Positions 1-11,613 of a DNA stretch of 64,000 nucleotides are shown here, piece after piece. The notes beneath the pieces were generated by a model, which did no database searches, was not told the DNA's origin, and saw only the letters and a list, made by a program, of their open reading frames with translations. This DNA comes from Erodium maritimum (Eukaryota > Streptophyta > Magnoliopsida > Geraniales > Geraniaceae): positions 8,809,001 to 8,873,000 of the forward strand of contig OY997594.1 in NCBI GenBank assembly GCA_963921825.1. The letters run 5' to 3'. The translations under genes and the position numbers were made by a program. How positions within the stretch are numbered: the stretch's first letter is position 1; every line of letters begins with the position of its first letter.

Positions 1-604
1 AACAAAATCTTTATTTGCCCAATCAAGTTAATATTAGGTTCACATCAATTACAACAATAAAGACAAGATGTGGTAATACAAAGGGGCAAAAATAGGACCC
101 AAAAGTCAGCAAATTAAGAGCAATTTCAACGTTAATTAAAAAAAAGAAAAAAAAGGAAAGAACACATAACGGCGCCACCATAGGCGGGGAGTGACATACA
201 ATCTCAGTCGCCATTTATATATTAGGGTTTCTCATCATGGCCCCACCCAAAATCAAAATAAATAACTACCTTCCGATCAACCATGATCAGATGGCTCAGA
301 TACCTTCACCTTCCCGCCTGTGGTAGGCCACTATTATGAGTATGTACTCTGTACCGAAACTCAGCTTTCACATAGATTTTATTTTCCTCGGAGCATTTCA
401 TTTTTATTTTCCTCAATTTTCTCTCGAAAATCTCGTTGTTTTCCATAATCTCTATTCCTCTTTCCTCTCCTCCACGCTAAACAAATATATCCGATAAACC
501 TTTTCACTCTCAAATAAACAACACTCCTCTGTTTTCGCCTCTGTTCTTTTGCTCTCTCCATTGATTGCTTCAGCAGCAGCTCAGTGTGCTTCTCATTTGC
601 AAAT
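1..604 (+). promoter_or_regulatory. 5' flank and 5' UTR region of the PLATZ gene
   Basis: No convincing coding region is visible. The first 200 bases are AT-rich. The last 200 bases before the ATG are rich in CT, as is common for plant 5' UTRs. A short minus-strand reading frame ends near 23, but it has no recognisable domain and a poly-F tract, so it is not called. No transcription start can be fixed from sequence alone. Confidence 0.4.
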
Positions 605-2041
605 ATGGTAACCCAATTAATTAATTTTTCTTCTGTCTCGAATCTCATGTGTTTTGAATCTCAATTCATACTTGTGATCGGGTCATTATGATAAAACGAA
701 AAAGGAAGAATTTTTCAGGGCTGATTAATTTGACTTATTGAATTTTGCATTTTTAGTTGTTATTGGATTAAAAGCTTTGAACTTGTTTATATGGGTTTTG
801 TGAATCGATAGATTGATTATTGGGTTTTCTTTTCAGGTGGGTTGCAGACTTTTGATAAAGAAGAGTGAGTGGCTTAATACACTTCTCATAAGCAAATTCT
901 TTGGCTCTTGCTCTAATCATCCTGATCTTCGGAAAAATGAGAAGAATGTGTTTTGCATCGATTGTAATATGGGTTTCTGTAGGCATTGCCTGAAAACTCA
1001 CTGTCTTCATCAGAGACTACAGATCTGCAAATATGTCTATCATGATGTTGTTCGTCTACTGGACATGCAGAAGCATCTGGACTGCTCCAAAATTCAGGTC
1101 ATTTTTGGTTTCTATTACTCAATCTTCTATTATAGGTCCCTATTTAATTGTTATGTTTGAGTCATATTTGTTGATTCAATTATTGTGTTGTTTGACTAAT
1201 GGAGGACTTGAATTGGTTTTGTTCCATCAGTTTTTAGTTGTGAGTCTGAATTTAATGTTGATTGCACAAATTTGATCTCTTTAGCTCTGGACTGAAGCAT
1301 CGTTATTGTCTCAGCAACCAAATAAATCTGTTATTAATTTTGAACTGTTTTGGTAGGTAGGAATGTCGATACTCATACAATTGTTACTCAGAATTGTACA
1401 TTTTGTTGGTATACTTTCATTGATCATGCCTAAGTTTTTAAATCATGTTGGTTTGGTCTGTAATCGATTGAGGCAATTCATCACAGATTTCCCATGCCAA
1501 TGTCATTTTAATTATATATTAAATGGATGGTTATTGGTTTTCTAGACATACAAAATCAATGGTGAAAAAGCTGTGCATCTGAATCCTCGACCTCAACCCA
1601 AAGATAGCAGACCATCTACAAAGTCGAAGAATGGAGGATCATGTGAAGCATGTAGTAGATACATACAAGACTTGCCTAATCGGTTCTGCTCCATTGCGTG
1701 CAAGGTCAAGGTAATAATCACGAACCTCATTTCTTCATCTCCACAAAATGATGATTAAAAGTCTCTAACTTTGAACCGCAAATTTTCAGGTTTTAGTACT
1801 TTCCGAACAGCCTAGAGAACAAAAACATGAAATTATCAGCTTTCCAATTGAACAATTTGACGACATTGCCTTCAAGGAGAAGTACAGTATAGAGAGATAT
1901 AGGGATGAGAAGGAAGTGTATGTCTCTACTGCAGAGTCCTCTGAAGACAACTACACTCAATCATGGGGCAGTTTTGCATTGAAGCCGAAGAGACAAATGC
2001 ACAAGAGGAAAGGCGTCCCTCGCAGGTCTCCCCTCTCTTGA
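605..2041 (+). CDS. PLATZ zinc-binding transcription factor (4 coding exons)
   Basis: PLATZ proteins are plant-specific zinc-dependent DNA-binding proteins of the nucleus, known to bind A/T-rich DNA and repress transcription. Coding exons are 605-607 (only the ATG), 837-1097, 1546-1710 and 1790-2041, all joined in phase 0 by GT-AG introns, giving 226 residues. Exon 2 carries the Cys/His-rich PLATZ core with the spacing C-x2-H, C-x2-C, C-x2-C seen around 'CSNHPDLRKNEKNVFC' and 'FCRHCLKTHC'. Exon 3 adds the family block 'YKINGEKAVHLNPRPQP' and a second Cys cluster (SCEAC, RFCSIAC). The C-terminus is basic and ends 'RKGVPRRSPLS', close to the family ending. The last residues of exon 3 could alternatively be spliced 6 nt earlier. 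Which PLATZ paralogue this is cannot be said. Confidence 0.93.
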
Positions 2042-3988
2042 ACAAGTTGTAAAATTCCTCGCTTCTTTCCTGTTCCTAAATATTGTTTTTGTTATCGGTA
2101 AAGGTATTATCTTTGAGAATAAAACCACAACCAATATATTTTTATAAAGATAACTTGTTGAAGAAGAAGAAGAAGCTTAATTATTGGATTCAAGTAAAGT
2201 CACCCTAATTTACTGAGGTTGTACAGTTGGAAAGAGGAGTTAATGGTGAAGCTTATCTATGCAGATAACTTGTATATGCTTATTGCCTTAAGGTAACACT
2301 TACACATCCTTGATTGATAGATGTTTCTTGCTTCATTGCCTTGACACAAATGGTTGGTTTACTGAGGGTTCTGTGTTGGGTTTTGGATTCATGTGACGGA
2401 TTTTGAGTGGGTGTGATAGGGCCCTCTGAGCCCCTTAGATTATGGGAAGTATGTTTTATTAATGTGAAGTTGTGGCAGACAAAAAGTGTTTGTCTAAAGA
2501 GAACAAAAACAGGGAGAAAAAACCTATGAAGTTGATCTTGAGGGAGCATAAGAGTAAAACAAGGACGGACATGGTGCACATGGTTGGCTCGACTTTAACC
2601 CATATCTACTCTGGGAGAATTAATGTAGGAACATGGCATGTTCATATATTTTTATATATATTTGTGCCATTCCTGATCATAAAACTATGTATTTTTTTCT
2701 TGAGCCGATGAAGGAAAGGTCATATGAAGGGACTATAGGAGGGCCAATTGCTTTTTGGTCTCACAAATTGTTTTCTTCTGTTCTGCACAACTGTGGCTGA
2801 CATTGGCTTTTGGGAATTCTAAAGTTCTACATGGGATCCCATTTTGTCAACATGCCCATATTTTTACAGATTTGAGGAGGTGTTTTCATTTGGGTTTAGG
2901 TGCATGAGCCTGTTTTTGAGTTAAAAGAGAGGTACATTCACTCTACATCAGCTCTTGACTTCAAATCCCCGTCTGAAAAACGTGGAGGGGTAAAAGAACG
3001 ATGCAATTACACACCTATACTAACTTCAAAGAGACGGTATTTACAATATAGGAAGAGTTGGAGACGAAATAATTGCCAAATTTATTTAAATCGTCGATCG
3101 ATATGTATTTTGTCTGACGATAAGACGTTGTATCCATGTTCCACATCCACCTATGTCGTACTTCATTTTCTCTCAAACCATGCCAATTTTGTATACTTTC
3201 GTCTTTTTTCCAAGAACAACAATCAGGTTGTGAAATAGTTGATGAGACTTTAAATACCACTAAGGTTTAAACTACAAATAGTGATGAAGGATACTACACA
3301 TTCGATCTTAAAAGATGGAGTAGAAATGACATATAATTTTTATGCATCATCTCTCCAGAATCGAATCCTTCAATTGAAAAAGAGCTCCCCGTATGTTGTT
3401 GGGGGCATTAAGTGTGTAATTAAGTTGCCTTGGTAACCCAAAAGACACAGGAGATAATTTTGACTTGTGCATCCAAATCGGGTTTTGAACTTTTGACCCC
3501 TACATATACTTTCATTCTACACACAGCTTTCACATTTAAAATGTATATAGATAATGTTTCGGTTCCTATTCTTGAACACGTAACGTAACTAAGATGATAA
3601 TCTCAACTTCAAATACAACTTTGTCCCACGAAACTCATTTATCCAATCGACCCAAAAAATCTTTCAAAAAAATAAAAATCGACCCCAAAAAGAGTACCCC
3701 TAATTAATATTCTTTTTTTTTAAAAAAAAACACTTCATTTCGTATGCATAGTAATTTACCGCATAAAACCTCATTTTAAAGGGATAAAACAGAGGAGGGC
3801 ACTCTATTTGGGTGCGAAATTCCCGCCATTGCCGACCTGGATTCGCTTACAGAAAATTAAATTGATTCTGAACCGCCATCGATCTCAATCTCACAATCAC
3901 ACTACCTATTCATTCCTTCCTCTTATCTTCTGGATTTTCCACATACCCTCTTATTTGATTCTGAACCGCCATTGATTCTTCTTCTAAA
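2042..3988. other. intergenic spacer between the PLATZ and BPA1-like genes
   Basis: The first 100 bases are probably PLATZ 3' UTR; an AATAAAA-type signal lies near 2117. The rest holds only short reading frames without domains, and I see no repeat structure or RNA gene. The last 200 bases (from about 3790) become the promoter and 5' UTR of the next gene. Confidence 0.5.
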
Positions 3989-6902
3989 ATGTCGGTGAGT
4001 ATAATCTTGTCTCTTCTGGTTTTTTATGTTTTTGGAATTGAAGTTTGCGTTTCTGGGTGTGATGGCTTCACAAATTATTAGCCTAATCTGTTTATTTATG
4101 AGATCCAAATGCCACAAAATGAAATTTATCATCCCCGGTTGCTACAGAGGGTTCAAATCTGGTCTTCATGTTTTTGTATTTGGTGAGAGATGACCTATTT
4201 AGAATGAAACAAGCAAATTATCAAAATTGAATTAGAACCGAAACTAAAGTCATCATTTCCCCCCGATTGTGACGTCCATCTGAATGGTTAGCTCTAGTTC
4301 TTAATTTATTGTTCTTTGTTAATCATAACGATTATAAAAGCATTAAGGGGTTATAGTAAAGTCCTATGAAGATCTGGTTTGCAAAGCTATAATTCTTGGT
4401 CTAAAGAATTGTACAAATTTTATCAGTTCAGGATTGCCTAGGTATTTTTGTATTGATATCGGAAAGGTTAGAAATATTTATGATCAATTTTTTTTATAAA
4501 TAAAACCATAATAACTACCTTCATGGTGATTAAGTCCCAGGGAAAACATGTTTTGTAGAAGAACTTTTTTAGGCTTTCCTATTTTAAACTCACTACCACC
4601 ATATGCATTGAGCATATTAACATGCATATAACTCTGCCCATATCTCTCTCTTTGCTTTCCTTCCTCTTTGGGGTTTTGATTTTATATTACCGATCCGAGG
4701 GTGGTTTGTGGGTCTAGTTTGAGAGATTAAAGGTTTCCCCTAAGCTGCCTGTGATGCATAGTTTAACTATGAAAGCTATTAGAGAACCAACTCAACCAAA
4801 AACTCGAGCTGATAGTTGGAGGCTCAATTATAGTTATATTCTAACATGCGTCCTCACGGACAAACTCGCTTACGGGTTTGGAGGTGACTTATTTAGAAGA
4901 TGAGATAAGCTCATTGAGAAGAGTGATAAGGGCTGACCCATTTAGGCGAATTATATAAATAGAGAAGAAATTAATATTTTTTTGTAGAGTGGGGTTTGAA
5001 CCCCTGTCCGTGAGGTCCCAAGCTCTGATACGAGAACCAAACAACTAAAAGCTCAAGCTGATAGATGGAGGCCCAATTATAGTTATATTCTAACAACGGT
5101 CATACATTAGCTTTGGAATTGAAAATATTGTTTATTTATTTCCTATAACGTTATGGGCTGCCACGAAGAAAATAGCATGTGAATTTTTTTATAGATATCT
5201 CCACGAGAGATGAAAGTAAATAGGCCGTGTTATCATGATTACCTGTTGTATACTAAGGTAGTAAGGTTAATTTTAATTGACACAATAGTACACCGTTAGG
5301 GTCATTTAGTGATTTCTTCCTACATGATTTACCCAAGTACTTCATGTGTTGATATAATGTCCGGGAATAAAATACCTTTCTGCCGGTGTGTAGTGGAATT
5401 CCTACCATGCTTCTCTTCCGAGGGAGTACTTATTTGAGTGTTTCATGTGCAGGAGGTCCCAGTAGCCCAAAATACTCAGACTCCTACTACTCAGGCTAAT
5501 GCAGCGGCTATCCCGACAACAACAACAACTACTACTACTACTCCTACACAAAACTGCGCGGTTAATGTTTCAGACGTGAGGGAAACCTCTGCAGAATAAC
5601 TTTGATATTAATACTAGTGTAGTTAATCACAATGTGAATGTGAATTGCAATGGATATGCTTTTGGTGCAATTGTGCTATCTCTGCTTCCTTTCTGTAAAG
5701 GTGTAACTTATGTTTGGCTTCCTTTCCTCCTTGCAGATAAGAACAGTTAGGGTTAGCAATATATCTCTGAGGGCTGCTAAGGCGGATATAAGAGAATTCT
5801 TCTCTTACACCGGTGATATTCTGCATGTCGAAGTACAAAGGCGAGTACTTTTGATTTACGTCGCGATTGGTTCAGTTGAAGAACTCATCTTGAATAAATA
5901 TTGTGGATACACTTTTGCAGGGAAAGTGAAATGACTCAGCTTGCCTATGTTACCTTCAAGGATTCAGGAGGAGCGGATAGAGCTATCCTTCTTTCGGTAT
6001 GTTCATCTAGACATTAAAAAAAAACTCGAGAAATAATTAAATTTCACAAGAACTCACAGCATTGCATTCATGGTTGATAATTAACAACTATCATCACTAA
6101 TACAAGCTATTTCCATGTATGTCGAAGTGTGGCTCTCTTGGCAAGTTTCTCATTTTGTATATTAATTGGCTCAGGGTGCCACCATAGGAAGTTTTTGTGT
6201 TACTATCAAAGCTGTTGAGAATTACCAGCTGCCTCCGGATGTCTGTTTAGAAGACCCGGTAAGTTGTATAGTGATCCGTTTATGTATCTGGCATGTTACT
6301 TGTATAACTTATTATGTATCTTGAAGGAGAAAACACAAGCTTCTAATCTTGAAAAGGCTGAAGACATGGTGAGCACAATGCTCGCGAGGGGGTTTGTGTT
6401 GGGCAAGGATGCTGTGAAACAAGCAAAAGACTTTGATGAGAAACATCAGTTCACATCAAACGCCTCTGCTAGAGTTGTTTCGCTTGATCGTCAGCTAGGT
6501 TTAAGCTTGAAGCTAAGGCTTGGTAAGGCTGTAGTAAATGAAAAGGCAAGAGAGGTGGATGAGCGGTACCAAGTGTCAGAGAAGACCAAGACCGCATTGC
6601 AAGCTGCAGAGCAAACAGCGAACAATGCTGGAACTGCTGTGATGCGCAACCAGTATGTGCAGGCTGGTGCTTCGTGGTTTTCGAGTGTATATGGCGTCGT
6701 TGTGAAGGCTGCTGAGGATTTGAACACAAGTACTCAGGAGAAGATTGAAAAGGCGGAGGAGGAGAGGAAGGAGGGGATTGTGAAGGAGAAAGAAAGTATA
6801 GGTAGAGAATTTGCAGAGGCAGAGTCGGATCTTGATGATGGGTCTTCTTCTCCGGTTGCTCCACGTGCTTCAGGCGAAACTAAGCTTGAAGCTATGTCAT
6901 AA
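3989..6902 (+). CDS. RRM-containing BPA1-like protein (binding partner of ACD11 family), 6 exons
   Basis: Members of this family bind the ceramide-1-phosphate transfer protein ACD11 and influence cell death and defence. Exons: 3989-3994 (ATG TCG), 5453-5575, 5737-5840, 5921-5996, 6175-6258 and 6327-6902, giving 322 residues. Residues 3-43 are a Thr/Ala/Gln-rich leader with nine Thr in a row. Residues 44-120 are an RRM (RNP2-like 'VRVSNI', RNP1-like 'LAYVTFK'). After it comes the conserved family tail: 'AEDMVSTMLARGFVLGKDAV', a 'DEKHQFTSNASARV' block, 'VDERYQVSEKTKTALQAAEQ' and 'NAGTAVMRNQYV'. The extreme C-terminus is acidic and charged. Exon 3 joins exon 4 in frame only with a GC donor (AAAG/GCGAGT at 5841), so intron 3 is a GC-AG intron; the nearby GT at 5845 would give an immediate stop. 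Intron 1 is 1,458 nt and holds a small retroelement. Confidence 0.9.
4782..5095 (-). mobile_element. very small LTR retroelement (SMART/TRIM-like) inside intron 1 of the BPA1-like gene
   Basis: Two direct repeats of about 65 bp (4782-4846 and 5032-5095) share the pattern GAGAACCAA...GCTGATAG...GGAGGC..CAATTATAGTTATATTCTAACA. On the minus strand each begins TGTTAGAATATAACTATAAT, the usual start of plant SMART/TRIM LTRs. Directly inside the right repeat the minus strand reads GTATCAGAGCTTGG, matching the initiator-Met tRNA primer-binding site. The interior is non-coding and about 185 bp long. I do not see a clean 5-bp target duplication. The element lies wholly within the intron, antisense to the gene. 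Confidence 0.62.
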
Positions 6903-7419
6903 CCGACTTCTTTTTTACTTTGTCCTGTGATGTATGCTGAAATGTACAAGATTGTATTGTTTTCATGGGATGTGGGTTAAAGCTGTAGAGGAGAAAGAAT
7001 TGATCCCCAATTGATTTGGATATATTTAAGTTTATTTGTGTTTTCTATTGCAGAGGTAAAAAGGTCAAAGAGGGGTTCTTGAACATGGAAATATGTCTAC
7101 TTATTAAGAGCATGTGCAGTCGATCAACGTCGATGAAACCCCAAAACGTTGATGCTCCTATAGCTCATCGGTGATTTCACGTGGCGAGTTTCAAAACAAA
7201 TTTTCTTCTATCATCTATATTTAATATCAACATTTTTAACGTCTCACGAAGAAATCGAATATTGAGTGATTCTATTTTAAGAAATAGTTGACCAAAACAC
7301 CGTCGACTTGTGTCTAAGTTTAAATAGGACTCTTTTGATAGTTTGCTCTCATGGTTCAGGCTTTGGGCCCTCTTCTCCACTCTCTCGTGCAACTATGTAA
7401 TTATAAGTGACAACCTATC

Positions 7420-7535
7420 TTAAGCCCATCCGAACCAGTGGGCCTGGTCAACTAGTTAAGCCCATTCCGACGACGTGAAACCCTAATCCATCGTATCAGG
7501 TCTAGGGTTTTTCAGTCTCTCGTTCGTTCTATAAA
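7420..7535 (+). promoter_or_regulatory. housekeeping-type promoter with site-II and telo-box motifs
   Basis: The stretch carries AAGCCCA at 7422, GGGCCT at 7440, AAGCCCATT at 7458, AAACCCTAA at 7478 and TAGGGTTT at 7503, then an ATG at 7536. Site-II (TGGGCY) boxes combined with telo-boxes are the standard signature of plant ribosomal-protein, ribosome-biogenesis and mitochondrial-protein gene promoters. The motifs are seen directly; promoter activity is inferred. Confidence 0.55.
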
Positions 7536-8030
7536 ATGGCTGTCGACTCCGTAAAGTCTCACGCCTTCAGTATCAATGGAAAGCTCGAGGTTTGCTTCTA
7601 ATACTTTATCTACTGTTTCTTAGCGTTTTGGTGTCTCTGATGATGATCAAACCTAATACTTTCGTTCTTCTGAGATGAGAATCGTTGAGGAATATTTATG
7701 GAGACCTGAACTGAAGAGACTTCATCTGCTATCCCCTTTGTTTTCTCTTTCTTTTCCTCTTTTTTGTGCAATTGTACATTGTGTTTTTTTTTATGGATTT
7801 ATCAGTCCGCTTTCAAGTGATTTGAAATTTTCCCCAATGATGTTGAAAACAATACTTTCGTTCTTCCGAGATTTATACATGCGGAAAAACTTTGGAGACC
7901 TGAACTGAGGGGATATTTTTTTTATAATTGACTTCTAACTTTTTTTGTGATCTGAAATATTAGAACATGGTCAAATCTCATGTAGAATGTATACATTTTT
8001 TTTATGTCTCTGCTGCAGGTAGGGCAATGA
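7536..8030 (+). pseudogene. tiny two-exon reading frame, probable gene remnant
   Basis: An ATG at 7536 opens 18 codons (MAVDSVKSHAFSINGKLE) up to a plausible GT donor at 7590. The next plausible acceptor (CTGCAG, ending 8018) gives only three more codons before a TGA. An acceptor four bases later gives 10 residues (GNEIIGKQFY) before a stop. I do not recognise the peptide. A full promoter-like region leading to a product of 21-28 residues suggests a truncated copy of a larger gene, or a very small protein gene. An antisense or non-coding role is also possible. Confidence 0.3.
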
Positions 8031-9261
8031 GATCATTGGGAAGCAATTTTACTGATAATGAGGCTATTTGAGTAGTATTGGACAGAGCCCAAATGTCAAT
8101 AATAATTCAATTTATCGACTCATCACTTGTGGTGTGTAAAAGCTTTGTAAACATGTTGAATGAGCCATTTATGAAATAATTGAACAATGTATTGATTCAA
8201 GAATATATAAAATCTCTGTAAATCATTGTTCGTTATACAGTTAGTAACATGCCGTGATTCGGCTAAACATTGTTCTTATAATGATATCTGTTTCCTCATG
8301 CACTGAAAATAACTATAACTTCATGTGGAGCCAAGAAATTACTGGAGACATGAAATTACATTCGGCTGTCCTTGCCTTTTTGAGGCAGGCCTGGGTTCTC
8401 TCCCTAATTAAGATTATCATTGCAATGAAACTGTATCAAATTTTTGAATATCACACAATCGTTTTTTAATACAATATAAAATTCTCTGTGAGATTATTCA
8501 TAATTCAAAACTATCTTTTTAAGTTTTCAGCATCTATTCTAATTATAAAATAAAATGTACTAAAAATGATATTATTAACTAAATGTTCCACATATTTTTT
8601 TATAAGTTAGAATAAACTTAAAATTATCTTGAGTTGGTTCAGTGTAACCAAGTTGTAGTTGTCTTAGGCTATGACTCTTCCTTGTCTTTCTTCTTCTCCG
8701 ATCTTGTTGATTTTTTATTTCCAATGGTTGGTTCATCTCTCATGGGCTATCGTTGGTCCCCTGATCTTGGTTGACCTACTGATATTCTCTCTCATGGGAT
8801 TCTAGAGTTGGATCTCTCGATTTTGTTGATCTATTCGTTTTCTTTTATCTTTTTTACACCGTCAATCTCTATTATTATAGAGTTGTCCTCTAGTAGGTTA
8901 TGGAGGCCATATGTATACTGTGATTTAGGAAGCAGCACCAATGAGATAGTGCGTGGGAGTGCTAGACACGGGCCTTGATGATCACGGGACGTTGACAAGA
9001 AGCAGTGGCTTGCTCTTTGATTCTACCCTTTCGTCTTCTAGAGTACTTCTCGAATCTATCTGAGTTGAGGCAGAAAACATATCAGACGCGTATCACCCAA
9101 TGAAAAAGGGTGCACCCCTTACGTACCAACATATGACAGTCATATCTTATGTCATTCTTATGTGTGTCATTACATCTCAACGCCACAATGAAAAGCAGTT
9201 ATCATCGTTTCAGATTCAATGTATTGGATCTTATGAGATTATAGAATACACCTAACTTTAA
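8031..9261. other. AT-rich intergenic region
   Basis: Apart from likely 3' sequence of the 7.5-kb unit up to about 8250, there is no convincing coding region, RNA gene or clear repeat. Reading frames are short and without domains. Confidence 0.4.
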
Positions 9262-9270
9262 TATATATTT

Positions 9271-9748
9271 GGGTTAAATATTGAAACTTACACTTAAGTA
9301 TTGGTCACGAACACTACACTATCCACGTTTTCAAAATGAACATTACGCTACCCTTAAGTATTGGTCACACGATTTTGTTAGTAAAAATGGACGGAATTTT
9401 TCATTCCGTTAGTCATATGATCTTAAGTGTCATATAATGGATGGTAAAATGACGTTTTTTTACCCTTAATTATATGACCTCTACACATTTTATAAGGAAC
9501 AATAACGTGGGTACAATGGTAATGTTCTTTATAAAATGTGTAGAGGCCATATAATTAAGGGAAACGTCATTTTACCATCCATTATATGACACTTGAGGTC
9601 ATATGACTAACGGAATGGAAAATTCCGTCCATTTTTACTAACAAAATCGCGTGACCAATACTTAAGGGTAGTGTAGTGTTCACTTTGAAAACGTGGGTAG
9701 TATAGTGTTCGTGACCAATACTTAAGAGTAAGTTTCGATATTTAACCC
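9271..9748. mobile_element. MULE-type inverted-repeat MITE with 9-bp target duplication
   Basis: The left half (from GGGTTAAATATTGAAACTTA) and the right half (ending TAAGTTTCGATATTTAACCC) are near-perfect reverse complements over about 230 bp, meeting around 9500-9515. The 9 bases TATATATTT occur directly on both sides (9262-9270 and 9749-9757). Very long terminal inverted repeats plus a 9-bp duplication fit a Mutator-like MITE. It has no coding capacity. A transcript would fold into one long hairpin. Confidence 0.8.
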
Positions 9749-10139
9749 TATATATTTTCTCATTCGTTATTCGTAATACATATGGATCTCCAATGTGCTA
9801 AAAACAAATCAAAACGTTCCAGATAGGTTTGGATTTGGGCTATGCGGTGGTGGGTTGTAGAGCCTGGCTCTACTGGGAATTTATTGATAATATGTCGGGG
9901 ACATGCAAATAGAGGTGCACAGTTCTAAGAGACCTTCCTCAAGATTCAGGTAGAACTGGACGTCAAACAGTGCTTTCGATGAGCGATCCGTCTTAACTAC
10001 CCTAGAGTAGGGCACTCCAATACAAGCATTTGCTTCCAAATGCGTCGTCTAGGGCACGAGATCAGAAAGTATATGATGCACATCCAAGGGGTGAACCTTG
10101 GGTAGGCCCGTTTCATCAATATGAATTAGAGTGGGCCCA

Positions 10140-11613
10140 ACACTAACAAGATGACATGACAACCAAGCCCGCATCACAATGCCAAAAGGAAGAGAGAATA
10201 GGCAAGATCAGATGGAGCACATGGCAAGACCCTCATCCTTTGGAGGACGGGGAAATGATGGACAAGACAACATGGAGCACGTGGCAAGACCCTCAGCCCT
10301 TGGAGGAGGGGGGAATAATAGTGGCTAGGAATACGACCACATGTAATATCTGTAATGATGACCCCTACGGCATCTAGTATTATGTAGAAGTGTGTAGGTA
10401 GTGCCACCTATGGCACACGTGTATATTGTAAGGCCATCGAGGTCCCGCTAGGAGACATGATGAGATAGCCATCATGACTTGTCCCGTCAGGGATAAGATT
10501 CCCTCCATGTAAGGCCGAGAACAGTGTGAGCCATTATGTCGCGTCAGAGACCACTAGGGTCGCGTCAAGTTAAAGTAGAGACCACTAGGGTCACGTCAAG
10601 TCATTCGTGGAATAGTAAGGGCAACGGATGAACAGTAAGGGTCAAGTTGTAATAGTAAGGGTCACATGTGAACAGTAAGGAGGTGGGCTTGGCATTATAA
10701 ATAGAGGCCTTGGCATTTTCCAACCTCAAGCCTTTCTTACCCGAGAGAGAAGCTAGAGTCTCAGGATAGTCCTCCTGTATTGTGATATAATCAATAAAGC
10801 TTCCATTTGTGTTTATAGCTCTGTGTTCCCATCTAGCCTATAACTCTTGTGTGTGATGAGTGCAAGTTTAGACCTGAACGTCCCTAACCCTTTGATCCAG
10901 ATAACCTCCTGAGTGGTTGTACCTACTATGTGTTTGTAAACCCGACCCCGACAACCATTTCAGTGTCTGGTTCGGGAATAAAAGTTCAAGAATGTCACTG
11001 ATAGAACCTCAAACCCCGTTACGAGGCAAATACTTTTCTTTCCCTATTATAAGGGACGAGACCGAGGTTGTAGTAAAGGCGGGGACCTTCTTACGATAAT
11101 GCCCACCCTTGGACTTAGGGGTGCCCTGGTAGACACGAGATCAGCGAGTGGAAGCCTTATCTCCCATATCTTGAAGTCAACCTAGTGTACCCTCAAGTTA
11201 GGGGCTCGGTGACGCGAGCTTGAGATAAGGCGACAATGACATTTTTCCTAGCAAAGCCACGTAAGAGAGAATACATGGATACAGACGAAGCACACCAGAG
11301 GTAGTGGTCATCAACGAGAACCACTGGATTAGGTGCAGGATACAAAACAACCCCGTCGAGATTAACACGGAGGGCAATGAGGACCAGTAGGATAAAGGGA
11401 GGCACTTACCAAAAACCTGAAGGACATAGTCATCCCTGTTGCATTCTCCATGGTCTTCACTCTTCACATCTGCGTTCTACACAGTCCACCAGACACATAT
11501 TATTAGTACGCACCCCCCCCCCCCCACCCCACACACACACACACAAGAATTCAGACTTTCTTGTAAGTTGTGGGGTCTCTAATAAGGCGAGCCAAAAGAA
11601 GAATATAAATTAG
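10140..11613 (+). mobile_element. unclassified retroelement-like region with short tandem repeats
   Basis: I see TATAAATAG at about 10696, AATAAAG near 10792 and a TG/CA-rich context ending CCCCGACA near 10953, which together resemble the promoter-to-polyA part of an LTR. Inside are two copies of a 65-bp unit built on GGAGCACATGGCAAGACCCTC (about 10210-10310). There are also repeats of GACCACTAGGGTC and ATAGTAAGGG (about 10530-10680). No reverse transcriptase or gag is visible and I cannot pair LTRs. The Copia element begins at its right edge. Confidence 0.3.
11509..11545. repeat. poly-C and (CA)n simple repeat
   Basis: A run of C bases followed by a short CA dinucleotide repeat. Confidence 0.85.

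Noticed and set aside
23..214. 63-residue minus-strand frame with ATG next to ATATATAA
   Set aside because: A poly-Phe tract and no recognisable domain; probably chance in AT-rich flank.
4985..5031. tRNA-like GGTTTGAACCCC and AGCTCTGATAC words
   Set aside because: No cloverleaf can be formed. The words belong to the primer-binding region of the small LTR element.
7108..7175. possible MITE end (TTAAGAGCATGTGCAG ... GATGCTCC)
   Set aside because: The matching right end and a clear target duplication could not be found; too short to support.
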